A DNA stretch of 49,435 bases from Camelimonas abortus (GTDB lineage Bacteria; Pseudomonadota; Alphaproteobacteria; Rhizobiales; Beijerinckiaceae), in NCBI RefSeq assembly GCF_042647165.1, contig NZ_JBHRUV010000032.1. The stretch is one strand, 5' to 3'. A program made the position numbers and the translations under genes. Below, piece after piece: positions 11,475 through 19,782 of the stretch (position 1 is its first letter; each line of letters begins with the position of its first letter). The notes beneath the pieces are model-generated. The model worked only from the letters and a program-made list of their open reading frames with translations. It did no database searches and had not been told where the DNA came from.

Positions 11475-12890
11475 ATGGGCAAGGTTACCGGCTTTCTCGA
11501 AATCGACCGGCAGGACCGCAAGTACCGGCCTGCCTCTGACCGCATCCGTCACTACCGGGAGTTCGTCATCCCGCCGTCAGAGCCGGCGCTGCGCGAGCAG
11601 GCGGCCCGGTGCATGGACTGCGGCATCCCGTTCTGCCACAACGGCTGCCCCGTCAATAACCAGATCCCGGACTGGAACGACCTCGTCTACAACGGCGACT
11701 GGGAGACGGCGCTGGCCAACCTGCACAGCACCAACAACTTCCCGGAGTTCACCGGCCGCATCTGCCCCGCCCCGTGCGAGGCCTCGTGCACGCTCAACCT
11801 CATCGACGCCCCGGTGACCATCAAGAGCATCGAGTGCGCCATCATTGACCACGGCTGGGAGAAGGGTCTGGTGCAGCCGCAGCCGCCGGCCGTGAAGACC
11901 GGCCGGCGCGTCGCCATCATCGGCTCCGGCCCCGCCGGCCTCGCCGCCGCCCAGCAGCTCGCCCGCGCCGGCCACGACGTGCACGTGTACGAGAAGAACG
12001 CCCGACCCGGCGGCCTGCTGCGCTACGGCATTCCGGACTTCAAGCTGGAGAAGCGCCACATCGACCGCCGCATCGAGCAGATGCGCGCCGAGGGCGTGAA
12101 CTTCCACTGCAACGTCCATGTCGGCGTCGACGTGACCATCGACGAGATTCTCTCCGACCATGACGCGGTGATCCTGGCCGGCGGCTCCGAGAAGCCCCGC
12201 GACCTGCAGGCGCCCGGCCGCGAGCTCGACGGCGTGCACTTCGCCATGGAGTTCCTGCCGCAGCAGAACCGCCGCGTCTCGGGAGAGAACACCGGCGGCA
12301 AGCCGATCCTCGCCACCGGCAAGCATGTGGTGGTGATTGGCGGCGGCGACACCGGCTCTGACTGCATCGGCACCTCGGTGCGCCAGGGCGCGCTCTCGGT
12401 GACGCAGCTGGAGATCATGCCGCAGCCGCCGGTGAAGGAGAACAAGCTGCTCACCTGGCCCGACTGGCCGATGAAGCTGCGCACCTCCAGCAGCCATGAG
12501 GAAGGCTCCGAGCGCGCCTTCTCGGTGTCCACCACCGGCTTCACCGGCGAGAACGGGGTTGTGAAGGCGGTGAAGTGCGTGCGCGTCGGCCCCGACTTCA
12601 AGCCCATTCCGGGCACGGAGTTCGAGCTGAAGGCCGACCTGGTGCTGCTGGCCATGGGTTTCGTGCAGCCGGTGCACGAGGGCATGCTCGACAGCCTCGG
12701 CGTCGCCTATGATCCGCGCGGCAACGTCGCCGCCGACGTCATCAGCTACAAGACCTCGAAGGAGAAGGTCTTCGCCGCCGGCGACATGCGCCGCGGCCAG
12801 TCGCTGGTGGTGTGGGCGATCCGCGAGGGCCGCCAGTGCGCCCGCGCCGTGGACCAGTACCTGATGGGCCACAGCGACCTGCCGCGCTGA
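11475..12890 (+). CDS. gltD: Glutamate synthase (NADPH) small subunit
   Basis: This 471-residue flavoprotein passes electrons from NADPH through FAD and 4Fe-4S clusters to GltB. The N-terminal cluster-binding region shows C46-x2-C49-x4-C54-x3-C58 and C97-x3-C101-x3-C105. The FAD motif GSGPAG lies at about 150-155 (VAIIGSGPAGLAAAQQ), and the NADPH site is in VVVIGGGDTGSD near 285. The C-terminal ATG-type FAD signature is seen in FAAGDMRRGQSLVVWAIREG. Length is normal. The ATG at 11475 has a weak purine-rich site (GGAAAAGG) upstream. The 234-base gap to gltB has GC-rich repeats but no clear terminator, so co-transcription is likely. Confidence 0.97.
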   Translation: MGKVTGFLEIDRQDRKYRPASDRIRHYREFVIPPSEPALREQAARCMDCGIPFCHNGCPVNNQIPDWNDLVYNGDWETALANLHSTNNFPEFTGRICPAPCEASCTLNLIDAPVTIKSIECAIIDHGWEKGLVQPQPPAVKTGRRVAIIGSGPAGLAAAQQLARAGHDVHVYEKNARPGGLLRYGIPDFKLEKRHIDRRIEQMRAEGVNFHCNVHVGVDVTIDEILSDHDAVILAGGSEKPRDLQAPGRELDGVHFAMEFLPQQNRRVSGENTGGKPILATGKHVVVIGGGDTGSDCIGTSVRQGALSVTQLEIMPQPPVKENKLLTWPDWPMKLRTSSSHEEGSERAFSVSTTGFTGENGVVKAVKCVRVGPDFKPIPGTEFELKADLVLLAMGFVQPVHEGMLDSLGVAYDPRGNVAADVISYKTSKEKVFAAGDMRRGQSLVVWAIREGRQCARAVDQYLMGHSDLPR

Positions 12891-12936
12891 CGCCGGCGGG
12901 AAGGCGCCCGCGGCGCCCCTCCGCCGCCTGCAATCA

Positions 12937-12977
12937 CGGGCCTGTCCGGGCGGACCGGACAGGCCCGTCGCATTTTC
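12937..12977 (+). terminator. Bidirectional intrinsic terminator after gltD
   Basis: A perfect 13-bp stem (12937-12949 with 12955-12967) with a 5-nt loop is followed by TCGCATTTT. It sits between the convergent ends of gltD and the DUF459 gene and could serve both. Confidence 0.8.
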
Positions 12978-12990
12978 AGCGCCGGAAAGG

Positions 12991-14271
12991 TCAGCCGCCG
13001 CCGCGCGGCCAGCGAAAATCGTCAGCCCGGCCGGGCGCCGGCGGCGGCGGAATACCCTCCCCCAGCGCGCGCCGCGCCAGGCCGTCGGCGTCGCGCATGG
13101 CGTCCGCGCCCTGGGAGACGAGGCGCGCGCCCGGCGTGGCCTGCAGCCGGCCCAGCGGCAGCACCGGCCCCACGGCCGGACGTTCCGGCGGCTTTTCCCC
13201 CGCGCCGTCGGGCGCCGCCGTCGCCACCGGCGGCGGAGGGGGCCCGGGCAGGGCGAACGGATCGGCGATCGCCGGCGACGGCGGCGCATGGCGGGCGGCC
13301 AGCAGCCGGCGCGCCTCCAGGGCGATGAAATGGGCGAGCTTGCGCGCGCCCGCGCGGGTCAGGGCGCCGTCGCCGTCCTCGCGCAGCCGCGCCGTCTCGC
13401 CAGTCACCGTCGGCCCCCAGGCGGTGAAGCGGCCGTCGTCGTCGGCGAAGGCCGCCCAGGCGTCGGCGAAGCCGCCGCCGGTTTTCTGCGCCGCCGCCTT
13501 GAGCGCCCCGTTCACCGTCGCGGCCCGCGCCGGAGCCTCCGCCGAGGGAACCGGCGGCAACCCCACCCAGACCACCGGCGCGCCGCGGGCCTGAAGCCGC
13601 GCCGCCGCATCCTCCACGAGGGCGCGCAGCCGCTCGCCGTCCAGCCGGGCCCATTCCGGCCGCGCCTCGATCACCACCACCGCCTCCTGCCCCTGGCCGG
13701 CCAGTTCGGCCGGCAGCGGGGCGAGCAGCGCGGCGGCGTCCGCGGGCGTCTCGCGCGGCGCCCGCAGCGGCCGCACCCCGACGATCGGCCGGTCGGCGAA
13801 GGCCGCCTCCAGCCCCTCGGCGAGGCGGGACGGACCGGGCGCGGCGATGAGATAGACGAATTCCGTGCGCGTCACCTGCGGGCGAACCGGCGCCGGGCGC
13901 GGCGCGGCGCGAACGCGCCGCGGCGGCTCCGCCCGCTCGCGCCGCCGGTACGCCGGCGGGGCGGCCGGCTGCTGGGCGCGTCCGCCGCCGAACAGGGTTT
14001 CAAGAAAACCGCGCTGGCGGGGCGGCTCATAGGCAGGCGCGCGCCGGTACTGCGGCGGCCGCGACGCCGGCGTCCGCCGGGTGAACAGCGGCTGGCGCAG
14101 GTCCATGTCCAGCGCCGTCGCGGGGCCGACAAGGGCCACGCCGCGCCCGCCGCCAGGCGGCTGCGGCGCCGGAGCGACCAGCAACGCCACGCCGGCCGCC
14201 ATGACCAGCGCCATGCGCCGCGCCGCGCGCCGGGCGCGGCGACGCGGCTTCTGCTGCTGTTGCGACGCCAT
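12991..14271 (-). CDS. Divergent DUF459/SGNH-like periplasmic protein, probably non-catalytic
   Basis: A 426-residue protein resembling rhizobial DUF459 (SGNH-hydrolase fold) proteins. A basic N-terminus (about 1-19) leads into one hydrophobic segment (20-36), so it is anchored in the inner membrane or exported. A Pro/Arg-rich linker with the short motif FLETLFGGG (89-97) follows, then the SGNH-like domain (137 to about 345) and a Pro-rich tail. The expected catalytic blocks are altered: the GDS/GDF position reads AAPGPS (143-148), the G-x-N-D block reads IEARPEW (201-207), and the C-terminal D-x-x-H region reads DGDGALTRAG. The ATG at 14271 has GGGAGAAACGGGGG upstream. Role unknown; DUF459 members are linked to cell-envelope functions by context only. 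Confidence 0.75.
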   Translation of the reverse strand: MASQQQQKPRRRARRAARRMALVMAAGVALLVAPAPQPPGGGRGVALVGPATALDMDLRQPLFTRRTPASRPPQYRRAPAYEPPRQRGFLETLFGGGRAQQPAAPPAYRRRERAEPPRRVRAAPRPAPVRPQVTRTEFVYLIAAPGPSRLAEGLEAAFADRPIVGVRPLRAPRETPADAAALLAPLPAELAGQGQEAVVVIEARPEWARLDGERLRALVEDAAARLQARGAPVVWVGLPPVPSAEAPARAATVNGALKAAAQKTGGGFADAWAAFADDDGRFTAWGPTVTGETARLREDGDGALTRAGARKLAHFIALEARRLLAARHAPPSPAIADPFALPGPPPPPVATAAPDGAGEKPPERPAVGPVLPLGRLQATPGARLVSQGADAMRDADGLARRALGEGIPPPPAPGRADDFRWPRGGG

Positions 14272-14653
14272 CCCCCGTTTCTCCCTGACGCGGTCCCCGG
14301 CCCCGCCGGCCGTGACCACAGCGCGCAAGATAGCATGCGCCGGCCGCGCGTCGCCATGCGCGGCGCGCCGGCGGATCTTCCGCGGCCCCGGCGCGTTGTC
14401 CACGCCGGGCGGGCGCAACCGGAGCCGCCGCCATCGATTGGTCACAACCAGCCGCCCAGATAGGATGCGCCGGCCCGGGACGCCGGGGCGCCGGGGCGCG
14501 GGCCCTTCCGGCCGCGCGGCGGGACGGGCGCGAGACCGCAGCAGGGCCCCATGCGCCGCAGGCCGCCCTTGTAACCTGGGCTTCACAGTGACACTTCTGT
14601 ACGTGTGACGCGTCCCCGGACTTCCTCCAGACGGAACAACTCCAGGAACTTTC
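14272..14653. other. Divergent intergenic region with a repeated 18-mer
   Basis: This gap separates the DUF459 gene from galU. An 18-base element (AGATAGCATGCGCCGGCC) occurs at 14328-14345 and again, with one mismatch, at 14458-14475. On the minus strand each copy ends in CTATCT, similar to alphaproteobacterial -10 boxes. No gene is apparent. The galU-proximal part (14570-14650) is less GC-rich and probably carries its promoter. Confidence 0.45.
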
Positions 14654-15529
14654 ATGCCGAAACCGATCCGCAAAGCCGTATTCCCGGTCGCAGGCCTTGG
14701 CACCCGCTTCCTGCCGGCGACGAAAGCGATGCCCAAGGAAATGCTGACAGTGGTGGATCGTCCGGTGATCCAGCACGCCGTCGACGAGGCGCGCGCCGCG
14801 GGCATTGAACACTTCATCTTCGTGACCGGCCGCAACAAGGGCGTCATCGAAGATCATTTCGACAGCCAGTTCGAGCTGGAGCGCACCCTGGAGGAGCGCG
14901 GCAAGCTGAAGGAGCTGGAGCAGCTGCGCGCCGAACTGCCCGGCGCCGGACAGACCAGCTTCACCCGCCAGCAGGCCCCGCTCGGCCTGGGGCATGCGGT
15001 GTGGTGCGCCCGCGAGATCGTCGGCGACGAGCCCTTCGCCCTGGTGCTGCCGGACATGCTGCACTTCGGCGAGACGCCCTGCCTCGCCCGGATGCGCGAC
15101 GCCTATGACCGCGTCGGCGGCAACATCATCTCGGTTTATGAGGTGCCGGCGGACCAGGCGCACCAGTACGGCATCGTCGGCGTGGAGGCGGAGCGCGACG
15201 GCGTTTACCCCGTCACCCGGATGGTGGAGAAGCCGAAGCCCGGAACCCAGCCCTCCAACCTCGCCATTTCCGGCCGCTACATCCTGCAGCCGGAGATCTT
15301 CGCGCTGCTGGAGAAACAGGAGCGCGGGGCGGGCGGCGAAATCCAGCTCACCGACAGCATGATCCAGCTGTCCGCCAGCCAGCCGTTCTACGCCGCCCGC
15401 TTTGACGGCGAGATCCACGACTGCGGCTCCAAGCTCGGCTTCCTGATGGCCAACGTGTCCTACGCCCTGTCGCGCTCCGACCTCTCCGACAGGTTCCGCG
15501 CCGAACTCCAGCGCATGCTGTCGCGCTGA
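14654..15529 (+). CDS. galU: UTP--glucose-1-phosphate uridylyltransferase
   Basis: The enzyme makes UDP-glucose from UTP and glucose-1-phosphate for polysaccharide and glucan synthesis. The 291-residue length is normal. The nucleotide-binding start FPVAGLGTRFLPATKAMPKEM is at residues 10-30, and further family blocks are PVIQHAVDEA, PLGLGHAVWCA, FALVLPDM and MVEKPKPGTQPSNLA. The ATG has AGGAAC about six bases upstream. It lies in front of kdsD on the same strand with a 215-base gap, so they may or may not be co-transcribed. UDP-glucose is the donor for periplasmic glucans, which fits the OpgG-like gene further along the window. Confidence 0.97.
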   Translation: MPKPIRKAVFPVAGLGTRFLPATKAMPKEMLTVVDRPVIQHAVDEARAAGIEHFIFVTGRNKGVIEDHFDSQFELERTLEERGKLKELEQLRAELPGAGQTSFTRQQAPLGLGHAVWCAREIVGDEPFALVLPDMLHFGETPCLARMRDAYDRVGGNIISVYEVPADQAHQYGIVGVEAERDGVYPVTRMVEKPKPGTQPSNLAISGRYILQPEIFALLEKQERGAGGEIQLTDSMIQLSASQPFYAARFDGEIHDCGSKLGFLMANVSYALSRSDLSDRFRAELQRMLSR

Positions 15530-15744
15530 CGCGATCGCCGGTCCACGCGCGGCCTGCGACGCGGCGGCCGTGCCCCCGGATTTGCGTCCCGGGGCGGTCG
15601 CGTCTATTTATCCGGCGTTATGCGGCCCGCCGCCCCCGGGCGCCTTGCGGGCTCCCCCTGCGATCTGGCCCTGACGGCCAGACGCGCCGGCCGCGTCGCC
15701 GCGCGCCCCAGGCGACGGCGGCTGGCCCAACCGATCCTGACGCC

Positions 15745-16767
15745 ATGACCGTCACCAGCTCTCCGGCCATTTCCGCGTCCGACGCGGCGCTCACTGACGC
15801 GGCCCGCGCCGACGTCGCTTCGGCGCTGCGCACCGTCGCCGCCGAACGCGCCGCCCTTGACGCGCTGGCCGCCGCCTTCGCCAACGGTCTTGGCGCGCCC
15901 TTCGCCCGGGCCGTGGCCATGATCCGCGCCAGCCGCGGCCGGCTGATCATCACCGGCATGGGCAAATCCGGCCACGTGGGGCGCAAGATCGCCGCCACCA
16001 TGGCCTCCACCGGCACGCCCGCCTATTTCGTGCACCCCGCCGAGGCCAGCCATGGCGACCTCGGCATGGTGCAGCCGGAGGACGTGATTCTCGCCATGTC
16101 GTGGTCCGGCGAGACCACCGAACTGTCCGACATCATCGCCTATTCGCGGCGCTTCCGCATTCCGCTGCTGGCCCTCACCTCGCGGCCGGATTCGACCCTC
16201 GCCCGCCAGGCGGATCTCGCCCTCATCCTGCCGGCGGTGGACGAGGCCTGCCCCAACGGCATGGCGCCCACCAGCTCCACCACGCTGCAGATGGTGACGG
16301 GCGACGCCCTCGCCATCGCCCTGCTGGAGGGGCGCGGCTTCACCCGCCAGGATTTCCGCGTCTATCACCCGGGCGGCAAGCTCGGGGCCCAGCTCCGCAC
16401 GGTGCGGGAGATCATGCACACCGGCGCCCGCCTGCCGGTGGTGCGCGACGACGCCATCCTCTCTGAAGCGATCGCCGAGATCTCCACCAAGGGCTTCGGC
16501 TGCGTGCTGGTGGTGGACGGCGAGGGCCGGCTCGCCGGCATCATCACCGACGGCGACCTGCGCCGGAACTTCCGCCCTGACATGGGCTCGGCCCCGGTGA
16601 CCGGGATCATGACCCGCAATCCGCGCACCGTTACGCCGGACACGCTGCTGGCCAGCGCCCTCGAGATGCAGGAGCGCAGCAAGATCACCGCCCTGGTGGT
16701 GATGGAGAACGGCCGGATCGCCGGCCTGGTGCACTATCTCGACCTGCTGCGCGCCGGCGTCGCCTGA
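15745..16767 (+). CDS. kdsD: Arabinose-5-phosphate isomerase (KpsF/GutQ family)
   Basis: The enzyme converts ribulose-5-phosphate to arabinose-5-phosphate, the first step to Kdo for lipopolysaccharide. In 340 residues the SIS domain covers about 55-190 (TGMGKSGHVGRKIAATMASTG, then SWSGETTE) and two CBS domains follow (about 215-270 and 280-335). The signature ACPNGMAPTSSTT links the active site. The N-terminal 30 residues are variable. The ATG at 15745 is used; its ribosome binding site is weak. The NfeD gene is convergent with only 15 bases between the stops. Confidence 0.95.
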   Translation: MTVTSSPAISASDAALTDAARADVASALRTVAAERAALDALAAAFANGLGAPFARAVAMIRASRGRLIITGMGKSGHVGRKIAATMASTGTPAYFVHPAEASHGDLGMVQPEDVILAMSWSGETTELSDIIAYSRRFRIPLLALTSRPDSTLARQADLALILPAVDEACPNGMAPTSSTTLQMVTGDALAIALLEGRGFTRQDFRVYHPGGKLGAQLRTVREIMHTGARLPVVRDDAILSEAIAEISTKGFGCVLVVDGEGRLAGIITDGDLRRNFRPDMGSAPVTGIMTRNPRTVTPDTLLASALEMQERSKITALVVMENGRIAGLVHYLDLLRAGVA

Positions 16768-16782
16768 CGCGCGGGCCCCTTC

Positions 16783-17253
16783 TCACGCCTCTGGCGGAGT
16801 CCCGGGCGTCTGCGCCAGCTCCACCACCAGCGTCACGCCCTCGACGCCGGCGACGCGCATCAGGGTTCCGGCCGGCGCGTCCGGACCCGTGACGCGCCAG
16901 ATGGTGTCGTCGATGCGCACGCTGCCGCCGCGCCCGTTCACCACCGGCTCGCGCAGCGGCGCCAGGCGCCCCGCCAGCGCCGCGGCGCGGCGGTTCAGCA
17001 CGGCGGTCCGGCCGTCGTCATCATCGCCGGCGCTCCGCGTCAGCCAGCGGCCGGCCAGAACCGAGATCACGCTGAAAGCGCAGAACAGGCCGGCGGCCGC
17101 CTGCCAGCCAAGATCAAACCACAGGCCGCACGCCCCGGCCCCCAGCGCCGCAAGGCCGAACCACAGCAGACAGACGCCCGGGGCCATCACCTCCAGGGCC
17201 ACCAGCAGCAACCCGCCGGCAAGCAACGCCCAACCTGTTCCATTCTCCGGCAT
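16783..17253 (-). CDS. NfeD family membrane protein
   Basis: A 156-residue protein with two to three hydrophobic segments in the first 75 residues, followed by a small OB-fold domain (about 80-150) typical of NfeD short forms such as YbbK. These partner with SPFH/stomatin proteins, and the SPFH gene lies directly upstream on the same strand with 48 bases between stop and start. The OB domain contains VNGRGGSVRIDDTIWRV, a common NfeD pattern. The job is presumed to be organisation or quality control in membrane microdomains. Confidence 0.9.
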   Translation of the reverse strand: MPENGTGWALLAGGLLLVALEVMAPGVCLLWFGLAALGAGACGLWFDLGWQAAAGLFCAFSVISVLAGRWLTRSAGDDDDGRTAVLNRRAAALAGRLAPLREPVVNGRGGSVRIDDTIWRVTGPDAPAGTLMRVAGVEGVTLVVELAQTPGTPPEA

Positions 17254-17301
17254 GTGTCTTCCACCCGCCCGTCGCGGCGGCGCAGGGCGCGCCGCGCCTG
17301 A

Positions 17302-18285
17302 TCACACCCGCGGCGCCGTCGGCGGCGTCCGGCGCGGCCGCTCGCCCGCGCCCTCGCCGCCGGCCGCCGGCCGCGTGATTTCCGCAATGCCGGCGAGCGC
17401 GCCGATCAGGCCGGCGGAATCATAGGGCGTCACGATGATCTTCTGGTTCGGCGACTGCGCCAGGGCGCGGAACGCCTCAATATATTTCTCCGCCACCAGG
17501 AAGTTGACCGCGGCCGGGTCGCCGGCGGCGATGGCCCCGGAAATCATGCGGGTGGCGGCGGCCTCGGCTTCGGCCTGGCGCTCGCGCGCCTCGGCGTCGC
17601 GGAAGGCGGCCTCGCGGCGGCCCTCGGCCGCCAGGATCTGCGCCTGCTTCTCGCCCTCGGCGCGCAGGATCGCCGCCTGACGCAGGCCCTCCGCCTCCAG
17701 AATGCTGGCGCGCTTTTCGCGCTCGGCGCGCATCTGGCGGGTCATGGCGTCGGCGATGGCCGGCGGCGGCTGGATGTCCTTGATCTCGATGCGGGTGACC
17801 TTCACCCCCCACGGAGCGGCGGCCTCGTCCATCACCCGCAGCAGCCGCTCGTTGATCTCGTCGCGGTGGGAGAGCAGCTCGTCCAGATCCATGGAGCCGA
17901 CCACGGTGCGGATGTTGGTCATGGTCAGCGTCAGCAGCGCCACCGGCAGGTTGAACACCTCATAGGCGGCGCGCGGCGCGTCGAGGATCTGGAAAAACGC
18001 CGCCGCGTCGATGCTGACGCTGGCGTTGTCGCGGGTGATCGCCTCCTGGCCGGGAATGTCGAGCACCTGCTCCATCATGTTCATGCGGTGGCCGATGCGC
18101 TCGACATAGGGAATGATCAGGCCAAGGCCCGGTCCCAGCGTGCGCGAGTAGCGGCCGAAACGCTCCACCGTGAAGGCGTAGCCCTGCGGCACGGTGCGCA
18201 CGCCGGCGATCACCGTGACGATGGCCAGGATGGCCAGCGCGATCATGAAAATGCTGAAGCCCGAAAGCACCGTCGTCCCGTCCAT
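17302..18285 (-). CDS. SPFH/band-7 (stomatin, QmcA-like) protein
   Basis: A 327-residue membrane-anchored scaffold protein. One N-terminal transmembrane segment (about 8-28) is followed by the SPFH domain (TVPQGYAFTVERFGRYSRTL to about 180) and an Ala/Glu-rich coiled coil (about 180-260: AEREKRASILEAEGLRQAAI and onward). The IPYVERIGHRMNMMEQ segment is characteristic of the QmcA/YbbK group. The ATG at 18285 has GGGAGGG seven bases upstream. It forms a two-gene unit with NfeD. Known relatives oligomerise in the inner membrane and affect protease FtsH; that role is inference here. Confidence 0.94.
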   Translation of the reverse strand: MDGTTVLSGFSIFMIALAILAIVTVIAGVRTVPQGYAFTVERFGRYSRTLGPGLGLIIPYVERIGHRMNMMEQVLDIPGQEAITRDNASVSIDAAAFFQILDAPRAAYEVFNLPVALLTLTMTNIRTVVGSMDLDELLSHRDEINERLLRVMDEAAAPWGVKVTRIEIKDIQPPPAIADAMTRQMRAEREKRASILEAEGLRQAAILRAEGEKQAQILAAEGRREAAFRDAEARERQAEAEAAATRMISGAIAAGDPAAVNFLVAEKYIEAFRALAQSPNQKIIVTPYDSAGLIGALAGIAEITRPAAGGEGAGERPRRTPPTAPRV

Positions 18286-18449
18286 GCGGCCCTCCCGCGC
18301 CCCGCTGCCCGCCCCCACGCCTGCGGCGCGACGCCATAGGGCGCGCGGGAGCGGCGCGACAGCGCCATTTACGGAGGGTAACGCGTTTGCGGACGGGCGC
18401 AACCGCACGGGCCGGCGCAGACGGCGGCGCGGCGGCGGCCGCTCCTGCC

Positions 18450-19514
18450 TCAGATCCAGCCCTGCAGCTCGCGCAGCACGATGCGGCGCAGCATCTCGCC
18501 GTTTTCGGGGCTGTCGTTGAGACAGGGGATGGCGGCGTACTGCTCGCCGCCGTTCTCGCGGAAATAACCGGCGTTCTCGACGCCGATCTCCTCCAGCGTC
18601 TCCAGGCAGTCGGCGGCGAAACCCGGCGTCACCACGGCGAGGCGCTTCACGCCGCTGCGGGCCAGGGCGATGATGGTCTCGTCCGTATAGGGGCGCAGCC
18701 ACTCGTCCTTGCCGAACCGCGACTGGAAGCTCATGCGGAACCGCTCCTCCGGCAGCCCCATGGCCTCGCGCAACAGCCGCCAGGTGGCGTGGCACTGGCA
18801 GTAATAGGGGTCGCCTTTCAGCAGGCAGTCCTTCGGCGTGCCGTGGAACGAGGCGAGAATCACCTCTGGCTCGAAGTCGAGCTGCGCCAGATGTTTTTTC
18901 AGCGAGGCGGCGACCGCCCCGATATAGGCCGGATCGGCGTAATAGGGCGGAACCGCGCGGATGGCCGGCTGCCAGCGCATTTTCATCAGCGCGCGGAACG
19001 CGTGATCCATGGCGGTGGCCGTGGTGGCCGCGGCGTACTGCGGATAGAGCGGAACCAGCAGGATGCGGTCGCAGCCCTGCTGCTGCAACGCCTTCAGCCG
19101 GTCCTCGATGGCGGGATGGCCGTAGCGCATCGCCCAGTCGACGACGATGCGGCCGTCCACTCCGGCCAGAGCCGCGGCGAGCTGCTCCGTCTGGGCCCGG
19201 GTGATGGTTTTCAGCGGGCTCTCGTTCCGCTGCGTGTTCCAGATGGAGGCGTAGTCGCGCCCCTTGGCGGCCGGACGCCGGGTCAGGATGATGAAATTGA
19301 GGACCGGCCACCAGATGAGCCGCGAGGTCTCGATGACGCGCCGGTCAGACAGGAATTCCTTGAGATAGCGGCGCATCGACCAGTAGTCAGTGCCCTCGGG
19401 CGTGCCAAGATTCAGCAGCAGCACGCCGATTCGGCCGCTCTGCACGGGCGGATGGTCCGTCGGCTTGTGCGGGGAGAGGCCGTTGCCGGCCCCGGCGGTG
19501 GCGACGCTCGTCAT
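18450..19514 (-). CDS. hemH: Ferrochelatase
   Basis: Inserts ferrous iron into protoporphyrin IX, the last step of protohaem synthesis, at the cytoplasmic face of the membrane. The 354-residue protein shows GVLLLNLGTPEG (30-41), RYLKEFLSDRRVIE, the catalytic His224 in SFHGTPKDC and the acidic helix DCLETLEEIGVEN. I chose the ATG at 19514 (MTSVATAGAG); longer in-frame starts add low-complexity sequence. No strong ribosome binding site is seen in front of it. It lies upstream of the SPFH/NfeD pair on the same strand with a 164-base gap. Confidence 0.96.
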   Translation of the reverse strand: MTSVATAGAGNGLSPHKPTDHPPVQSGRIGVLLLNLGTPEGTDYWSMRRYLKEFLSDRRVIETSRLIWWPVLNFIILTRRPAAKGRDYASIWNTQRNESPLKTITRAQTEQLAAALAGVDGRIVVDWAMRYGHPAIEDRLKALQQQGCDRILLVPLYPQYAAATTATAMDHAFRALMKMRWQPAIRAVPPYYADPAYIGAVAASLKKHLAQLDFEPEVILASFHGTPKDCLLKGDPYYCQCHATWRLLREAMGLPEERFRMSFQSRFGKDEWLRPYTDETIIALARSGVKRLAVVTPGFAADCLETLEEIGVENAGYFRENGGEQYAAIPCLNDSPENGEMLRRIVLRELQGWI

Positions 19515-19782
19515 GGATATGGTCTGTGCCCCGTAACCGGCGGCGAGGCCGGCGAAAATGGATGGAACAGGCGCGGAGCCTGCAGCCGGACGCCGGAACC
19601 GGCGGCCGGACCGTCTCCGGGCGGCGCCGGCCCTGGCGCCAGAACCGGGCCGCGCCACTCCTTTAGCGGAGACGCAGGCCAGGCGACAGGGCGGGGACTC
19701 GCGTCCGCCGTTCCCGGACGGGCCGGCCGGCGACGGCGCGGGGACGCTTCATATAACAGGTTGCGGGGCTGGAGGGAAAACC

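Noticed and set aside
12991..14847. Long version (618 residues) of the DUF459 protein
   Set aside because: The first 192 residues are antisense to galU and intergenic DNA; the ATG at 14271 has a strong ribosome binding site and starts a proper hydrophobic leader.
17302..19311. One 669-residue frame joining hemH antisense-frame sequence to the SPFH protein
   Set aside because: The part before 18285 is a shifted frame of hemH; the SPFH domain starts at an ATG with GGGAGGG in front.
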